From assembly GCA_014905825.1 (NCBI GenBank), contig JACGCN010000050.1, forward strand, positions 248,001 to 312,000: a stretch of 64,000 nucleotides of DNA, written 5' to 3'. Position numbers and translations under genes: made by a program. This stretch comes from Lyophyllum atratum (taxonomy: Eukaryota; Basidiomycota; Agaricomycetes; Agaricales; Lyophyllaceae). Each line of letters opens with the position of its first letter. The stretch's first letter is position 1. The notes beneath the pieces are model-generated. The model was not told where the DNA came from and ran no database searches. It saw only the letters and a program-made list of their open reading frames with translations. This document shows, in pieces, positions 1-11,628 of the stretch.

Positions 1-2821
1 TCTGGAGGCGGAGAGGTTTAATGATCCGTATGCGGAGGTGTATACGGAGCAGACGACGCAGAATCTTAGTTCTAGGTCTGTCCATGCTTTCTCTCTCTCT
101 CTCTCTTCGTATTGGGACTGATGGGCGGTTGGTAGCTGCCATAATCTTATTGATGGGTGCCGGGGCGGGCTGCAGACGATCAGGGATTGGCTGGGGCACG
201 TTAGGGATGGAAGGATGAGGTATTTGATGAATACGAGGGAGACGATCGGTAAATGGGAGAAGCAGCTGGCTGAGCATGAGAAGGTGCGGGAAGAGCTTGC
301 GGCGGCGTTGGAACGGTTCCGTCGGGAGGAGAGGTACGTCGTCTGCTGTATACTTTATGGATCGATTGGCTTATGACTAGGTTGCTTAGGCACCGTGTTC
401 TTGACCCTTACCGTCCTGGGTTCGATCAGTCAGGAAACGAAAATGGTGAAGAGGCGGAGAGCGACCATGAGCTTCCTGCGCATCGGTATCTCTTTCAGGC
501 GTTCGTGTATCAGTTCCATTTGATTCAGTTCACCAACCTCGTTCTCGAAATGGTGCGTTTGTACACCTTCGTTCTTACTGCATGAAAAGTCAGTATGACG
601 ATGATGGTGGACGTTATAGCTGGACGAGATGATACGACTCCAGAAAGAACGCAAGGCCCCGCGACTCTGGCACCCGGCGAGAGCAATAGAATGGTGGAAG
701 AACTGGGAACCGGCGGAGGATGCGGCACAGGGTGAAGATGAGGATCCAGGTCAGTCGTCATCCGCCCCCCCGCTCGCGAGAGATGTTGATGTGATTTTCT
801 CGATCAGACAAAATCCAGGGCTTGGATCAGCAGATTCTGGACGACCTGGGGATGCCTCAACGCCGCGATCCGGATGCGATGCCCCCGCGGAATATGTTTG
901 AGCAGGTGATGTCGATGGTGTACTATTCGTTTTCGGGGCTGGCGGGCGGGAACGTGTTGTTTGCTATGAAGGCTGGTGTTTTGACGGGTGAGTCGGGTCT
1001 CACTCAGGATTGGAGAGTTCTGGGTTCCTGATGTACAGCGCGCCTCTTCAGTGCTGCTATCGCTGCCTTCGTTGTTGAAGTCGAGCGCGTACTTTGCGTA
1101 TAGTAGGTGGATGTTTGTATGGAGTGTGTCGGGCTCTAATCGGTTGCTTGCTTGCTTTAGGTAATAAGTTCGTCTGGGGAATGTAAGTTCGACCTTGGCA
1201 TGGGGGATGATGGTGCTCATGAACCTGCAGTGTCATGGGTCAAGTAACCATCGCCCGCTTTCAAGGCGACACGGCGTTTGTGTTCCTCGTGCGTATACTC
1301 AGCACGTTCTTGGGCGGTCTCATGGGCATGGTTATGTGGTGAGTCACATATCCACGTGCTGTCGTTCAATTTATCTTATATGGCATGTTTTAGGTATATT
1401 TCCTGCGGAGGAGGGAACGGAAATCCATATGGATTAGCTGCGGTTGGCGCGGTTTGCTTCCCGTTTCTCTTCTTTGTGAGGGTCCATTGGCCGGGGAAGC
1501 CGCTGACTATCATAGTGTTCCTGGTCACTTGCATGCTGGTACGTTGATCTAAGCAGGTATGAGCACCGTGATATGACAATTTGATGTCGTAGGTCATTGG
1601 GTACTCGTATCAAGACATAATTCAACCGGGCCCAGGCACGCAGGGGTTTGGCTGGTCGGTCGCATGGGTACGCATCAAAAGCAGGTCTTTGAACGATGTC
1701 TTGAACCCTCCTTCCTTCAGCGGCGTTTCGTTCTCGTTGCCGCAGGTGTTTTCGCTGCGTTGTACGTTCTCTACACTCTTTGGTGAATTCGGTACTTAAG
1801 TTTTACAAAGCCTTTTCTCGTGGCTCCCTCCTGCCAAGACGCTGCGGCGTTATACACGCCACATATTGTCAACGACGTCTAACGAACTTGGCGCCATATA
1901 TTGCGCTATCATAGGCTACGCGTACACGCCAAGGGAGAAGGATGTGCACGAGATCAATTTAAGCCTCCTTGCGGTTCGTAGTAAGCTCAGGAGAACTACG
2001 GCGCGGCGAGCGAACGTTATTTACGAGGTATGTATCGTCCTTACTTTCTGGTACATTGCGATTCTCAATTTCTGGTATTCACAGGTCTCCCTTCGGGGGC
2101 GTTGGCCGGCAGAGCGGTATCACAAGCTATTCGAAATCCAACTGTGAGCTTTTTTTCGTTGACCGGCGTGCATACCCTTACTCAACTGTATTTAGGCAAC
2201 TGACGTATAGTCTATCGCATCTGATGGCTGTGTACCACTACCTCGAACCTGCATGGGCGCGCGCTCTCCTTCGTCGGACTAAATTCCTCGACACTGATTT
2301 CCAGGGTGATATTCTTGCTGTGATAAGTGGGTCGCCTTTGGTTAAAGTTTATCCTACCTCTGATCTCAGTTTTTCTTCCCTGACATCTCGCTCAGCTATG
2401 ATATCGACTGCATTGCGTGCTGGCTCTCCTTTGCCGCAAATTACGCCGTGTCCATTGCTGGATCGGTTCATGGAACAGGCCCATGGGTTGGACATCATCC
2501 ACAAGGAGTCGGAAGAAGATTATGGTCTTCCGCGTACGCTCACGCTTGACACGTTGCGGAACGAGCAATATATGTAAATGCTATAGTTGATCCTTAGGCA
2601 TGTAGGCTCACCTTTTCTACCACAGGTACTTCTCCGTAGGCGTCTCAACCTCGTATGGTCTCGTTACTCGGTTGGATCGGCTCATGGTCGCAGCGAAGGA
2701 AATTGTCGGCGAGCAGTATCATATCCATGGCATTGGTATTGGACCAACATACTCGAGGGGCTTTGATTCTGATATGGGACGGCGCACGGCTGTTCATTTT
2801 GGATCGCCGCAAGAGGTTTAG
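1..2821 (+). CDS. ArAE_2/DUF2421 family membrane transporter, 5' partial
   Basis: The gene runs in from the left edge, so the N-terminus is missing. Spliced exons read LEAERFNDPYAEVYTEQT, then a helical stretch (IRDWLGHVRDG, WEKQLAEHEKVREEL), RYLFQAFVYQFHLIQFTNLV and PPRNMFEQVMSMVYYSF. A second membrane half follows: FLVRILSTFLGGLMGMVMW, YISCGGGNGNPYGLAAVG, FVRVHWPGKPLTIIVFLVT and GYSYQDIIQPGPGTQGFGW. This order matches fungal aromatic-acid-exporter-like proteins (Bre4-like; PF10337, FUSC_2, C-terminal DUF2421), which sit in ER or plasma membrane. The last exon (from about 2626) reads YFSVGVSTSYGLVTRLDRL and ends HFGSPQEV with TAG at 2819-2821. Introns are short (e.g. GTACGTC after ERFRREER). 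The substrate cannot be read from sequence. Family call is fairly sure; exon edges are approximate. Confidence 0.82.
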
Positions 2822-4258
2822 CCTTTATTGTGATGTACGCCCTTTGCCTTCGGTGGACATATATGATTCTTCATCCAGATTGAATAGCAGGCTGTTGTTG
2901 CGGACTGGAGATATACTGCTCGGCCATCTGGACAATTAGTCTAGGAGGCCGAGGCGCAACCCTTGCAACAAAACGGTCGGTTCTTTCGCGTTTCGGCGTC
3001 GAGCGACTTGATCCCACTCTATGGCGCTTGAGAAGTGTAGAATTAAGGCTTTCCAACATCTTGGGTAGCAGGGGAAGCACGGCATTATAGAGCAACTCGA
3101 ATTTGCCGCCGCCGCCGCTCTTCTGTTCAGTCTCAAGGGCGTGGGACCGCTCAGTGCAGTGTAGGTAGTGCAAGGCAGAAGTAGAATGCGGAAGACTGGA
3201 CGGGTGCTCGTTGGCGTCACATTTGCATTCATGTGGACCCGCTATAGATTTACCTCGGTCCCAAACGCCAAAATTACGCCCAATAGAAACATTGTTGCAA
3301 CTTACGAGGTCGTAACCTTTCCAAGGCACGGGGTCGGCCCAGGCCATCGACCGACTATCGACAATTCTAGGCGGCATGCGTGTGTGGCCCTCATTGTGGG
3401 TGGTGAATCCTCTGAGTCTGATATCGACGAATTGGCGATCACTAAGTAGGATGGGCGAAGCGCCAACAACGACGGTCCGAACTTGGATGTGGTCCTCACT
3501 CATACTTTACGCAGCAAGAGATTTGTTCCGTCAACCTCGGAGGACTCCCCATCAAACATTGATCTCGAATGCTGTATTGTCGTGGAAGAGTGGTACGTGG
3601 GGTCAGATGAAGAGCGCAGATTTTTCCAGCTTCTGCTTGTTCTCCAAAGTTTCGAAGGATGTCTGGGTCCGTGGTATCGAGCCTTGGCATCAAATCAGTC
3701 CAGACTTTGTGCTAAGTATCCCCTGGCCAGTATCGTTCTCCGTACTATCCCCAATATAGAGACAGAACCTCAGGTAAGTAACTTTTGATGTAGAAGCGGC
3801 TGAGGTGGAGAAAAGATTCCTTGGTTGAAATTAAGGCAACTCGTAAAGGAATGATCTCCATCACTAAGATAGCGGAACAACATTAATCTGTGAAGGCAGA
3901 GCTAGCTTGGAAACCATTAGAGAGACGCATTTTCAAAGAATATAACCGGGACAGAACCGGGACAAACACTTGAAAAATAAACTTCTTCTCTTCGCATCTC
4001 ACGTCATCATGCATCAACACCGAGTGTCGACAGGCTGGGTGGAGATGGAGTTGTCCCTTCCGAGCCAAGTCCAAGCTCAATCCTTAGGTTACTCTATGGA
4101 GACCTACCAGATACTCGATGGGCGGCAACCTGTTCTTCCTAGGCACAAGTTGCCAAGGTTCGGAGCATTTCTCGAAACGACCCTAGAGCCGGCGTCATAA
4201 AGGAGGGCGTCGCAAAGAAACAGATTCGAGGACCTTCTGTTCTTTCTCTTCGCTTGGC
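2822..4258. other. Intergenic stretch with one unassigned minus-strand ORF
   Basis: I recognise no gene here. The longest open frame is on the minus strand (3503 to 2871, 210 codons) and contains VGASPILLSDRQFVDIRLRG and KFELLYNAVLPLLPKMLESL. It has no domain I know. Competing plus-strand frames over 3376-3788 are equally open, so coding status is doubtful. The right end (about 3900-4258) is the promoter of the MFS gene. Confidence 0.3.
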
Positions 4259-6378
4259 ATGGCTTCATCTCTATCTGCCTCACGTGAAGCCGACTCGAGC
4301 TCGAAGTTCAGCGTCGAGAAGATCGCGACGAGTTCAGAGACAACAGGCGCAGACGTCGAAGATTCGGAATCCCGGAAGCGTTTAGAAAAACAACTTCTGC
4401 GGAAGGTCGACCTACGAATTAGCATCCTAATCTTGATTTATATTCTTAATTATGTGGGTTTTACTTTTATCAATGTCCCTTCGGTACGATATAACGTATC
4501 TTCGTCTTCTTGTCTTAGATTGATCGTAGTAATGCAGCGTTCGTACTTCTGGTGACTGCTTAAATTCTATAGATGCTCACACCCCTTCCAGTTCTGCACG
4601 GCTTCGCGGTTTCGAGAAGGACCTAGGCTTGCATGGGACACAATTTGCCACAGTACTCGCAGTGTACTTTATTGGGTACATCTTGATGCAGGTCCCGTCG
4701 TCAGTCCCCCCCTTCTCCTCTGTTGTCCTGGCCTATGACGTAAATATTCCCAGAAACATGCTCCTTAACCATATGAAGAAACCATCTCTCTATCTGCCTG
4801 GCGCGATGATCCTCTGGGGTTTGATTTCAGCATTGACGGGTCCGTTCAAGTCAATTCATCTCTAGGAACTTCATTTAACACCTGCTTAGGCATAACAAAA
4901 AAGTACTACATGAACTACTTCTCATCGACTGAGTCTAACCAGTGATTGAAGCTTCGCTGGCGTCCTTGCTTGTCGCTTCTTCTTGGGCTTTGTCGAGGCT
5001 GCTTTCTTCCCTGGAGCTCTACTTCTGCTGTCCAAGTATGCCCTTTCCCAATGTGGTTATTAGTCGGTCCATGCTAATAAAGTTCACAGATGGTACAAGC
5101 GAGGTTAGATACATTGCGTCGTTTAGATTCGCGAAATTCATTATCTCTTTTTAGAGGAACTCGGCCTTCGCACGTCGATATTATTCTGTGGGCTCCTCCT
5201 TAGCATAGCCTTCGGTGCTCTGATCGCCTCCGGAATTTTGGATACAATGCAAGGGGTCCTCGGACATGCGGCTTGGAGGTATGTTGCCTCCTTCTTCCGA
5301 TCCAGTTGGTACCTCAGCACCGTTTGCTGCTCCAGGTGGCTTTTCTTTATAGAAGGCGCACTCACGATGGCGATCGCGGTCATTGCCATCTTCATCCTTC
5401 CAGACTTCCCTGAGAATTCTTCCAGCTGGCTGAGCCCCGCCGAACAAGCCCTGGCGATTCGTCGTATGCAAGAGGATGCGGCTCTCCTACCCCATTACGA
5501 GAATCTAGGCGAGTATGCCGGACTGAAGATGGCTGTGAAGGATTGGAAAGTATGGTGGCTCGCGCTTACATACGCAGGAATTCTCCTGTCCGTGGCCTTC
5601 AATGTGTACTTCCCGACGTTGACTGCCACCCTCGGATATGATCGCACTATCTCGCTTGTTCTCTGCGCGCCGCCTTCTATTCTCGTAACTATTGTAGGAT
5701 TCTTTAACGCGAGGTTTGTCTTCCCACAAACTATCTAGTGGCGAGCCATCTCTAAAAGCGTTGCAGACATTCGGACCGGACAAGAGAGAGGTTTTGGCAC
5801 ATTGCTGTCCCTTTCTTGGTCGCCATTGTTGGCTACATCATCGGAATGTGCACCCAAAACGTCGCGGCTCGCTATGTCGGCTTGTAAGTCGTACTTTGGT
5901 CCAGGGCGACGCGAAGATCTCGACTGACCCTCTTCTTAGGTTCATGGTTGGACAGGCGCCCGCCGGTTATATTGTTTTCCTGGCATGGATAAGGTCTGCG
6001 TATCAATGCGGAGCCGTTGAAATCTCGCCGCTGACATGTATCATAGCAATTCTATTCCGGAGCCTCCTGCTAAACGTGCGGTTGCACTTGGCCTGACAAG
6101 TGGGTTTGCACAGTTGGGAGCTGTGGGCGGATCGTGAGTTTTTCTTGGTCGTGTACTGATGCCTGGGATGTGGATCTGATGATTTGACAAGATACATCTT
6201 CCCAACGCAGTGGGGCCCGTCGTACCGAAACTCCTTTGGCATATCTCTTGGGGCGTCTGCCTTTGTCATCGTAATGTGTTTCATTTTCAGACTGCACCTG
6301 GCGTCTTTGAACCGAAAAGCGCAATCGGAAGAGGATGCTCGTGGTCAGAAGGAGCCAGGTTACCGCTACATTCTCTGA
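4259..6378 (+). CDS. MFS permease, allantoate/anion:cation symporter (Dal5-like) family
   Basis: A plasma-membrane secondary transporter with about 12 helices. The start MASSLSASREADSSSK gives a hydrophilic Ser/Glu-rich N-tail before the first helix (ISILILIYILNY). Splicing at 4455 (Y|GTGGGT..CTTAG) restores the family signature Y-I-D-R-S-N-A-A-S-A-R-L, followed by GTQFATVLAVYFIGYILMQ and PSNMLLNHMKKPSLYLPG, as in Dal5/Tna1-type carriers. Later exons give WRWLFFIEGALTMAIAVIAI, the central loop with LSPAEQALAIRRMQED, and AGILLSVAFNVYFPTLTATL. The C-terminus is GPSYRNSFGISLGASAFVIV and ends GYRYIL. At least six short introns. Substrates in this family include allantoate, nicotinate, pantothenate and other organic anions; which one applies here is not visible. 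No frame damage seen. Confidence 0.9.
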
Positions 6379-6860
6379 AGCATCCTCGTCCACTACCTTG
6401 TGTTACGCTGCTCCACATCAATATCTTGTGTATTATACATATACTTGACGTCTTCATGACTCAAATCCAAGGACTCTAGGAAGGTATAACCTTGGGGAGG
6501 GCGAAACATTCAACTGTGTTCGGCTTAAGTGGAATTATGATTCTGAATACGTCGGGATGGGGTTTTAACTGGGAGTCTAGGCCATAGGCAGCGTTCTTGA
6601 CTGGTCACTCTTTTGCATGCTCGAATTACTAGCCATTGGAAGACAGCCAAAAAGGAACGGGGTATCCGACCGCCTCTTAGACGCCTGCATATCACGATAC
6701 CACAGACTTCAAAATAGCTTTCTAAGAAATGGATGGCTATTACACTTTGGTGCTACGGATTCATTGAAATTTGAAACGTTCGCTGCCTCATACATAAGAG
6801 AAGCTCCAGGAACACACTGTACATCCCGCACGCCGTTTGGTATCGCGGAGAAGGTCGAGC
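6379..6860. other. Convergent intergenic region
   Basis: This is the 3' space between the MFS gene (plus) and the prenyltransferase gene (minus). No coding exon or RNA gene was recognised. Confidence 0.4.
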
Positions 6861-8464
6861 TCACATTGATGTGAGATATTCTGCAAGAACGCCTGCCCAA
6901 ACCAGACCCCCGAAGACAAATCCATTGCGGAGGAACTGAAGTCGATACTCATTAGTAGGGTTTATTTTCAAAAACCCGAGAACTTTACCGAATCCCAGCA
7001 GGCCTTGGGTGAGTCCAGATCGACAGTGAACATCTCCTTCATCAGATACAACCCGCCTCCTACAACGCTGATTGCATGGTAGGCTTTCCCAAGGTTGTTC
7101 ATCACGCCGGCAACGTAAAGCGACGCCATAAGAGCCGACGCAAGAGCAAACAGAATCGGCCTGATCCATGTTCCAAACAACAAAGCGGTCGACTTGACGC
7201 CGGCGACCACATCGTCACGTTTATCTTGGCAAGCATAAATGGTATCTGAACTCGGACATTAGAGCTCGAACAAAGACTTTGGATAAGGCGGGCGAAGAAC
7301 ATACCGTACCACATGGTCCATGCCCAGGTGCCTGCAAAAAGGACAACAATAGAGGTCGGAACATTTTGGCCAAGAGCTAGCCAAGCCATTGGTGCGCCAA
7401 CGTTCAGCGAGAGACCTTTGGTCTAATTAGTCTTGGTCTAAAAGAAATATAGCTGACCTACCAAGCCATGCCTGAGGCCAGTAGGTAACCCGCTTCATGA
7501 GAGGATAGATTCCAGGGAGGACAACGATCGATAAGACACCGAATCGGAAACTATCAACATGGCGTTTAGACCAAAGTCTCGGACTAGGAACGGATTCAGA
7601 ACGTACGCAGTCTCATCGAGGTTCCAGATCATTCGCATCAGTATCACTAGATGGATGAATAGGAACACGAGCGCGCCGGGGACCGTGATGGTGCCAGCAG
7701 CGATCGGGCGGTTTTTGGTTCGCTCTGTGGGTACGCCGATCAGCCGCATGCATCGGAACCTGGACGAGCAATTCCTCTTACCGACTTGACGGTCGAACTC
7801 GCGGTCACAAATGTCGTCCCAGATACATCCAGCACCTAACGATAACGAAACATGTCAGAGAACCCGATCTGAGAGGAGTGAACGAGTTATTAGGACGGAC
7901 TGAAAGTTCCTGTCAGAAAACAAGGAGTCGGAAGATGGAGAGGTAGTAGTTACCTATGGAGTAATTGAGATCCAAGGAATCCATAAGTCAAGAAAGATAT
8001 GAAATCAGGCAGATCAAGGTGATGAACGCGAGCGGCGATTGTAAGTGACCATGCTGATAGGGAACTTTAGCTCAGCGACGTATTCTTGCATCATTAGCTA
8101 GCTTACCATAAGGCCAGAAGAGCATCATGGGACCGACGAGCAAGGTTGCTCGAGTAATCTTGACCTGCGACACGAACGATGGTCAAAACGGCGACCGAGG
8201 CATTAACGATGGGTGGGAGACTACCCATGGTTTGATAGCTTCTGCGAATGACTTGAGGGGAGATACTGATTTTTGAAAGCCCTGGCTCGACATCGCACAG
8301 ATAGGGAGACCGCGTGTAGGGGGAAAAGGAAGATACCGAGCATGGCAAAGCTTGTCATCTTTGTATTTATACCAGGAGGTGGACCAGAACGTATTTGGGA
8401 GCCTCCAAAGGTGTGTTTCCCCGACGGGGAGTGACCAGGGTAGGCTGATGGGGTGGCGGATCAT
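6861..8464 (-). CDS. UbiA-family polyprenyltransferase (4-hydroxybenzoate type)
   Basis: An integral-membrane enzyme that transfers a prenyl diphosphate to an aromatic acceptor. Both Asp-rich motifs are visible. The first is GAGCIWDDICDREFDRQVER followed by TKNRPIAAGTI (about 7700-7830). The second is DTIYACQDKRDDVVAGVKST (about 7190-7250). Other family landmarks are ITRATLLVGPMMLFWPYAWS, FLTYGFLGSQLLH, YWPQAWLGLSLNVGAPMAWL and the terminal FGGLVWAGVLAEYLTSM ending at 6861. Seven or so short introns were inferred. The junction just before GAGC does not keep frame with the most obvious donor, so that exon edge is unresolved. The start at 8464 (MIRHP) is a guess; no clear mitochondrial presequence is evident. 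It could be Coq2 or a dedicated meroterpenoid prenyltransferase; there is no synthase neighbour to decide. Confidence 0.85.
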
Positions 8465-10638
8465 AGATTCTGAGTCTTGTCCTTTTGGTGGATAATAATC
8501 ATCCTATACGTTATACTTAACGTTGCCACTGAAGATGTCTGGCATTACTCGTGATTGAATCCCAGATACGGTCCGCATCTGACCAGTGGAGGGAGATTTG
8601 ATTGATGCCTAGGTCTCGTAATACCAGGGATCTGAAGCGACATACAGCGGCCAGAGGCTGTGGTAAGGATCTGACGTAGTCATAAGGCGCCTGATAAGAT
8701 GTTTGTAGCGTTCATGACGGACCCTCAAGGCTAAGACGGTTTTAGAGCTTGGGTAAGGATATTTATGTCAGTCTGATAGGAATCTGGTGAATAGGAAGAC
8801 TGACACTACCAAGATTAAGAGCTTTTGCGGTGACGAGTGAAGAAATGCGAGGCGTTGTTCCTCCAGGCATGCAAATTATAGAGCCAGTGTCGGTCTAGCT
8901 TAGTGACTTGCCTCGTCGAGTTACTCCCGCGCTCCACGGTTGGCCGGCTCCGGTGAATTCTTCGCGGGTCGTCCGTTTTCTGTTCGTTTGAAGACCGTTT
9001 GGGGATGCGGATTGCGTAAACCGAGCAGAAAGAAAAGAGGGCTATCATCGCGACCTCCAGTAATCGGGCAGGGATGGAAGAGGGAGGATGGCGAGGGCTA
9101 GGGCGAGGCCATGAACGGCATCACCTCTGCAAGATTATCCGCGAGACTGATATGCTGACTGGCTTCTCACTATCAAGCGCATTCCATATTGTCACTGCTC
9201 TCGTGCATATCGGAATCCGTAGCTGGAGTGATTATTTACTAACTTATGATTGTTGTCAAAGAGGTTCCAAACGTGAACTCTATCCGTGTTTCGCATTACT
9301 GGATCCCGGTCACGCCCAGATCCGGGTACCATTCGGCATACTAGTCTGGCTACTTAAATGAACGAATTCGAATGAAAATGGAAACGCTTTACACACCAGT
9401 ATCCCCGTGAATGTCGTGCCACAGTACATTTTCGCTTGCACTTCCGTCTGCCCCGGAGTGACGTCAGATATCTGGCCAGACCACAATCTTAGCGCTTAGC
9501 ACTTATTGACTCGATCACGGAAGAAATGCCTCAACATTGACAGTTATGACTATGTTAATTTTGCCTTGTCGCTAAGAAGTTGTTTGGAATTTCCGCGGTG
9601 GCACTCTCCAGACCAAGAACGGTAGAAGAACCTATAAGAGTCAGGGGCTAGGGTTGTTGTGCGGTTTATAGATATATGGCGGTATGGTTCTATGCATCTT
9701 GTTCGGTGTTCCGAGTTGGCCGCTGGCAGTCGTGGTGTAAAGAGATGTGATTGAGGAAGGAAGAGGCAAAATATTTGCTCATGTTATGCATTCCAATTCG
9801 CATCAACCAGCTACAAACGTCGCACTGCCACAGGCCGCCATTCCCCACTACCACAATGGAGGAGTGAAGTTAAGGTAAGGCCTAAATCCTCATAATTCAG
9901 ATGTAACAAGAATCCGCAGGGTCGATGATGCAATTTTTTGTCAGAGCTTGCTGGAGAATTGAAACATTCGAGAGACGTGACAGCCTGAGTCCGGAGCGAC
10001 CTGAATGTCTTTCTTCAACCAACAACTGATGATCCTGCTTGGGCCTTTGACTTGTCGGAAATTAGCAATGAAGAGCAACTGGAATGATTTCGTGAGCCCA
10101 CGTTTATCGACGCAATTGAATTTTATGATACTCACCCACAGTTGCAGTAGTCAGTGGCACGTATGTGGTAATCTATCTTTACGTCTTGTTCATGATTTTG
10201 TAGACATACTCTCTTGTCCAGCATCCAGTAATACATGTACAGGAGGAACATCATAAGAATAGCAGACAAGCACTCTGGACATCCTTCAACACGGCTGGCA
10301 CTCGAACCTTCGCTTGACCTGCCTCCGGGTCTTCGCTGAGTTATATCCGTCATTCGTTCATGCAGCAATCCCGACTACTGTGGTGGCACTAACCAAACAC
10401 ATGAGTATGTTGTCGAAACCGACCCGGGGAGAAACCAACCTTGCTTTGCGTTTACTCCGTGTAATCCTGGAGATGACCTCTTTCCGTTTCGAAGCGATCC
10501 TTAAAAACAAGAGTCATAAGTCGAAGACAAGTATACACGAAGAACAGGGGAGTACATTTCTTTCCGCTTCTCCGTATGGGCCTCTATATTGGCAGTGTTC
10601 CATCGCGTCAAGAGGAATCCATGCTTCAAATCATAAAG
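8465..10638. other. Gene-poor stretch
   Basis: Short open frames occur on both strands (e.g. 9074-9361 plus, 8815-9048 minus), but none shows a family motif or consistent splice structure. The right end of the prenyltransferase promoter lies at about 8465-8800. I see no RNA gene or mobile element. Confidence 0.35.
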
Positions 10639-11151
10639 TTAATGGACTTTGCTCGCCCGGGTACTATTACATGCCTACCCACCAAAAATCTGATTTTCAA
10701 CTGATACGGTTGAAAGTTATCCTTACAGAACAGAACAGATCAAAAATGAGGCTCGCATATTGCGGTTCGTTCATATCCGCTGGGCACCCCACAGGGAGAC
10801 CAAGGTCAGCTATGGTGTTCTTGAATGCCTCGACCCATACGACGCGGGAGTGTTTTGACATGAATATGGCGCGGAATTGCTTTGAGACTCGAGATAAGGC
10901 AAGGAGGTCGGCTGGCTCCAACATGCGTGCGACCTACAACTTGGCTTGAGAGAAACATTGACTTGGGGGCATCAGAAAACTCAATCGACCTCAAGGAACA
11001 CCTCCGTTGGGAGGCTCGTAATCTTCGTCAGTTGGCCAAAACCATGCTTCGGAACACGGGTTCGATAGTGCACTTTCGCCTTGACAGGATTAGCAGCCTC
11101 CAACGTCATCTCCGACAGACGGGCCACTGTAATTAAGATCTCATCCATCAT
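10639..11151 (-). CDS. F-box protein, short/truncated
   Basis: Reading starts at MMDEILITVARLSEMTLEAA. After a 56-bp intron (E|GTCGATTG..GTTGTAG) an F-box emerges: ITSLPTEVFLE joined to VARMLEPADLLALSRVSKQF, then SRVVWVEAFKNTIADLGLPV and NEPQYASLIFDLFC. F-box proteins are substrate adaptors of SCF ubiquitin ligases and are greatly expanded in agaricomycetes. A second intron leads to CSACNSTRASKVH, the start of the Cys-rich knuckle usual in this subfamily, then a TAA at 10639-10641. Family members normally run several hundred residues further, so this copy is probably cut short by the stop, or an intron was missed. Context gives no hint of targets. Confidence 0.6.
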
Positions 11152-11454
11152 TTTCCGAGATGTTTAGACGAGGAAGCGACCAACCCATCATGGCCTTCAC
11201 GTCCTCTGATAGAGAGTCCATGGCATCGGTCACAGCCTGCGATGCAGACTGGATCATGTGGTCTTGTGGGGAATAGGCAGGCGGATGCCATCTTGGTATG
11301 CTACACCTACGCCGACACATCACGACGATAGTTGTTACGATGAAGGGAGAGTGGGATTGGGTCAGTGGGGTGTGAGAGAAAGCGGGAATATTGAGGTCTT
11401 AGAAGCTGTGGATCACCAGTGAAAGCGTGAGACCTCGACCAATAATCAAAGGCA

Positions 11455-11517
11455 TCGATGTCCCGGGCCAAGAGTCCGGCATCTGGTTATGGTGGTCAAC
11501 AAGGAAAGGATCAATAA
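11455..11517 (+). repeat. 63-bp direct repeat, left copy
   Basis: The sequence beginning TCGATGTCCCGGGCCAAGAG and ending TCAATAA recurs at 13797-13859 in the same orientation, with only four differences, all transitions. The pair brackets the erythromycin-esterase-family gene. Confidence 0.9.
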
Positions 11518-11628
11518 TAAGAGAATTCTAATGATAATGGACAGATTACACCGACGGCAAAGCATCTCTTTCTTAGCCTATTAGAACGTTCCTGAAGGCA
11601 CGCCTTCTCCTCACGGCACCACCTTTTT

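Noticed and set aside
2871..3503. 210-codon minus-strand frame
   Set aside because: No domain, and equally open frames exist on the other strand; kept only as a note in the intergenic entry.
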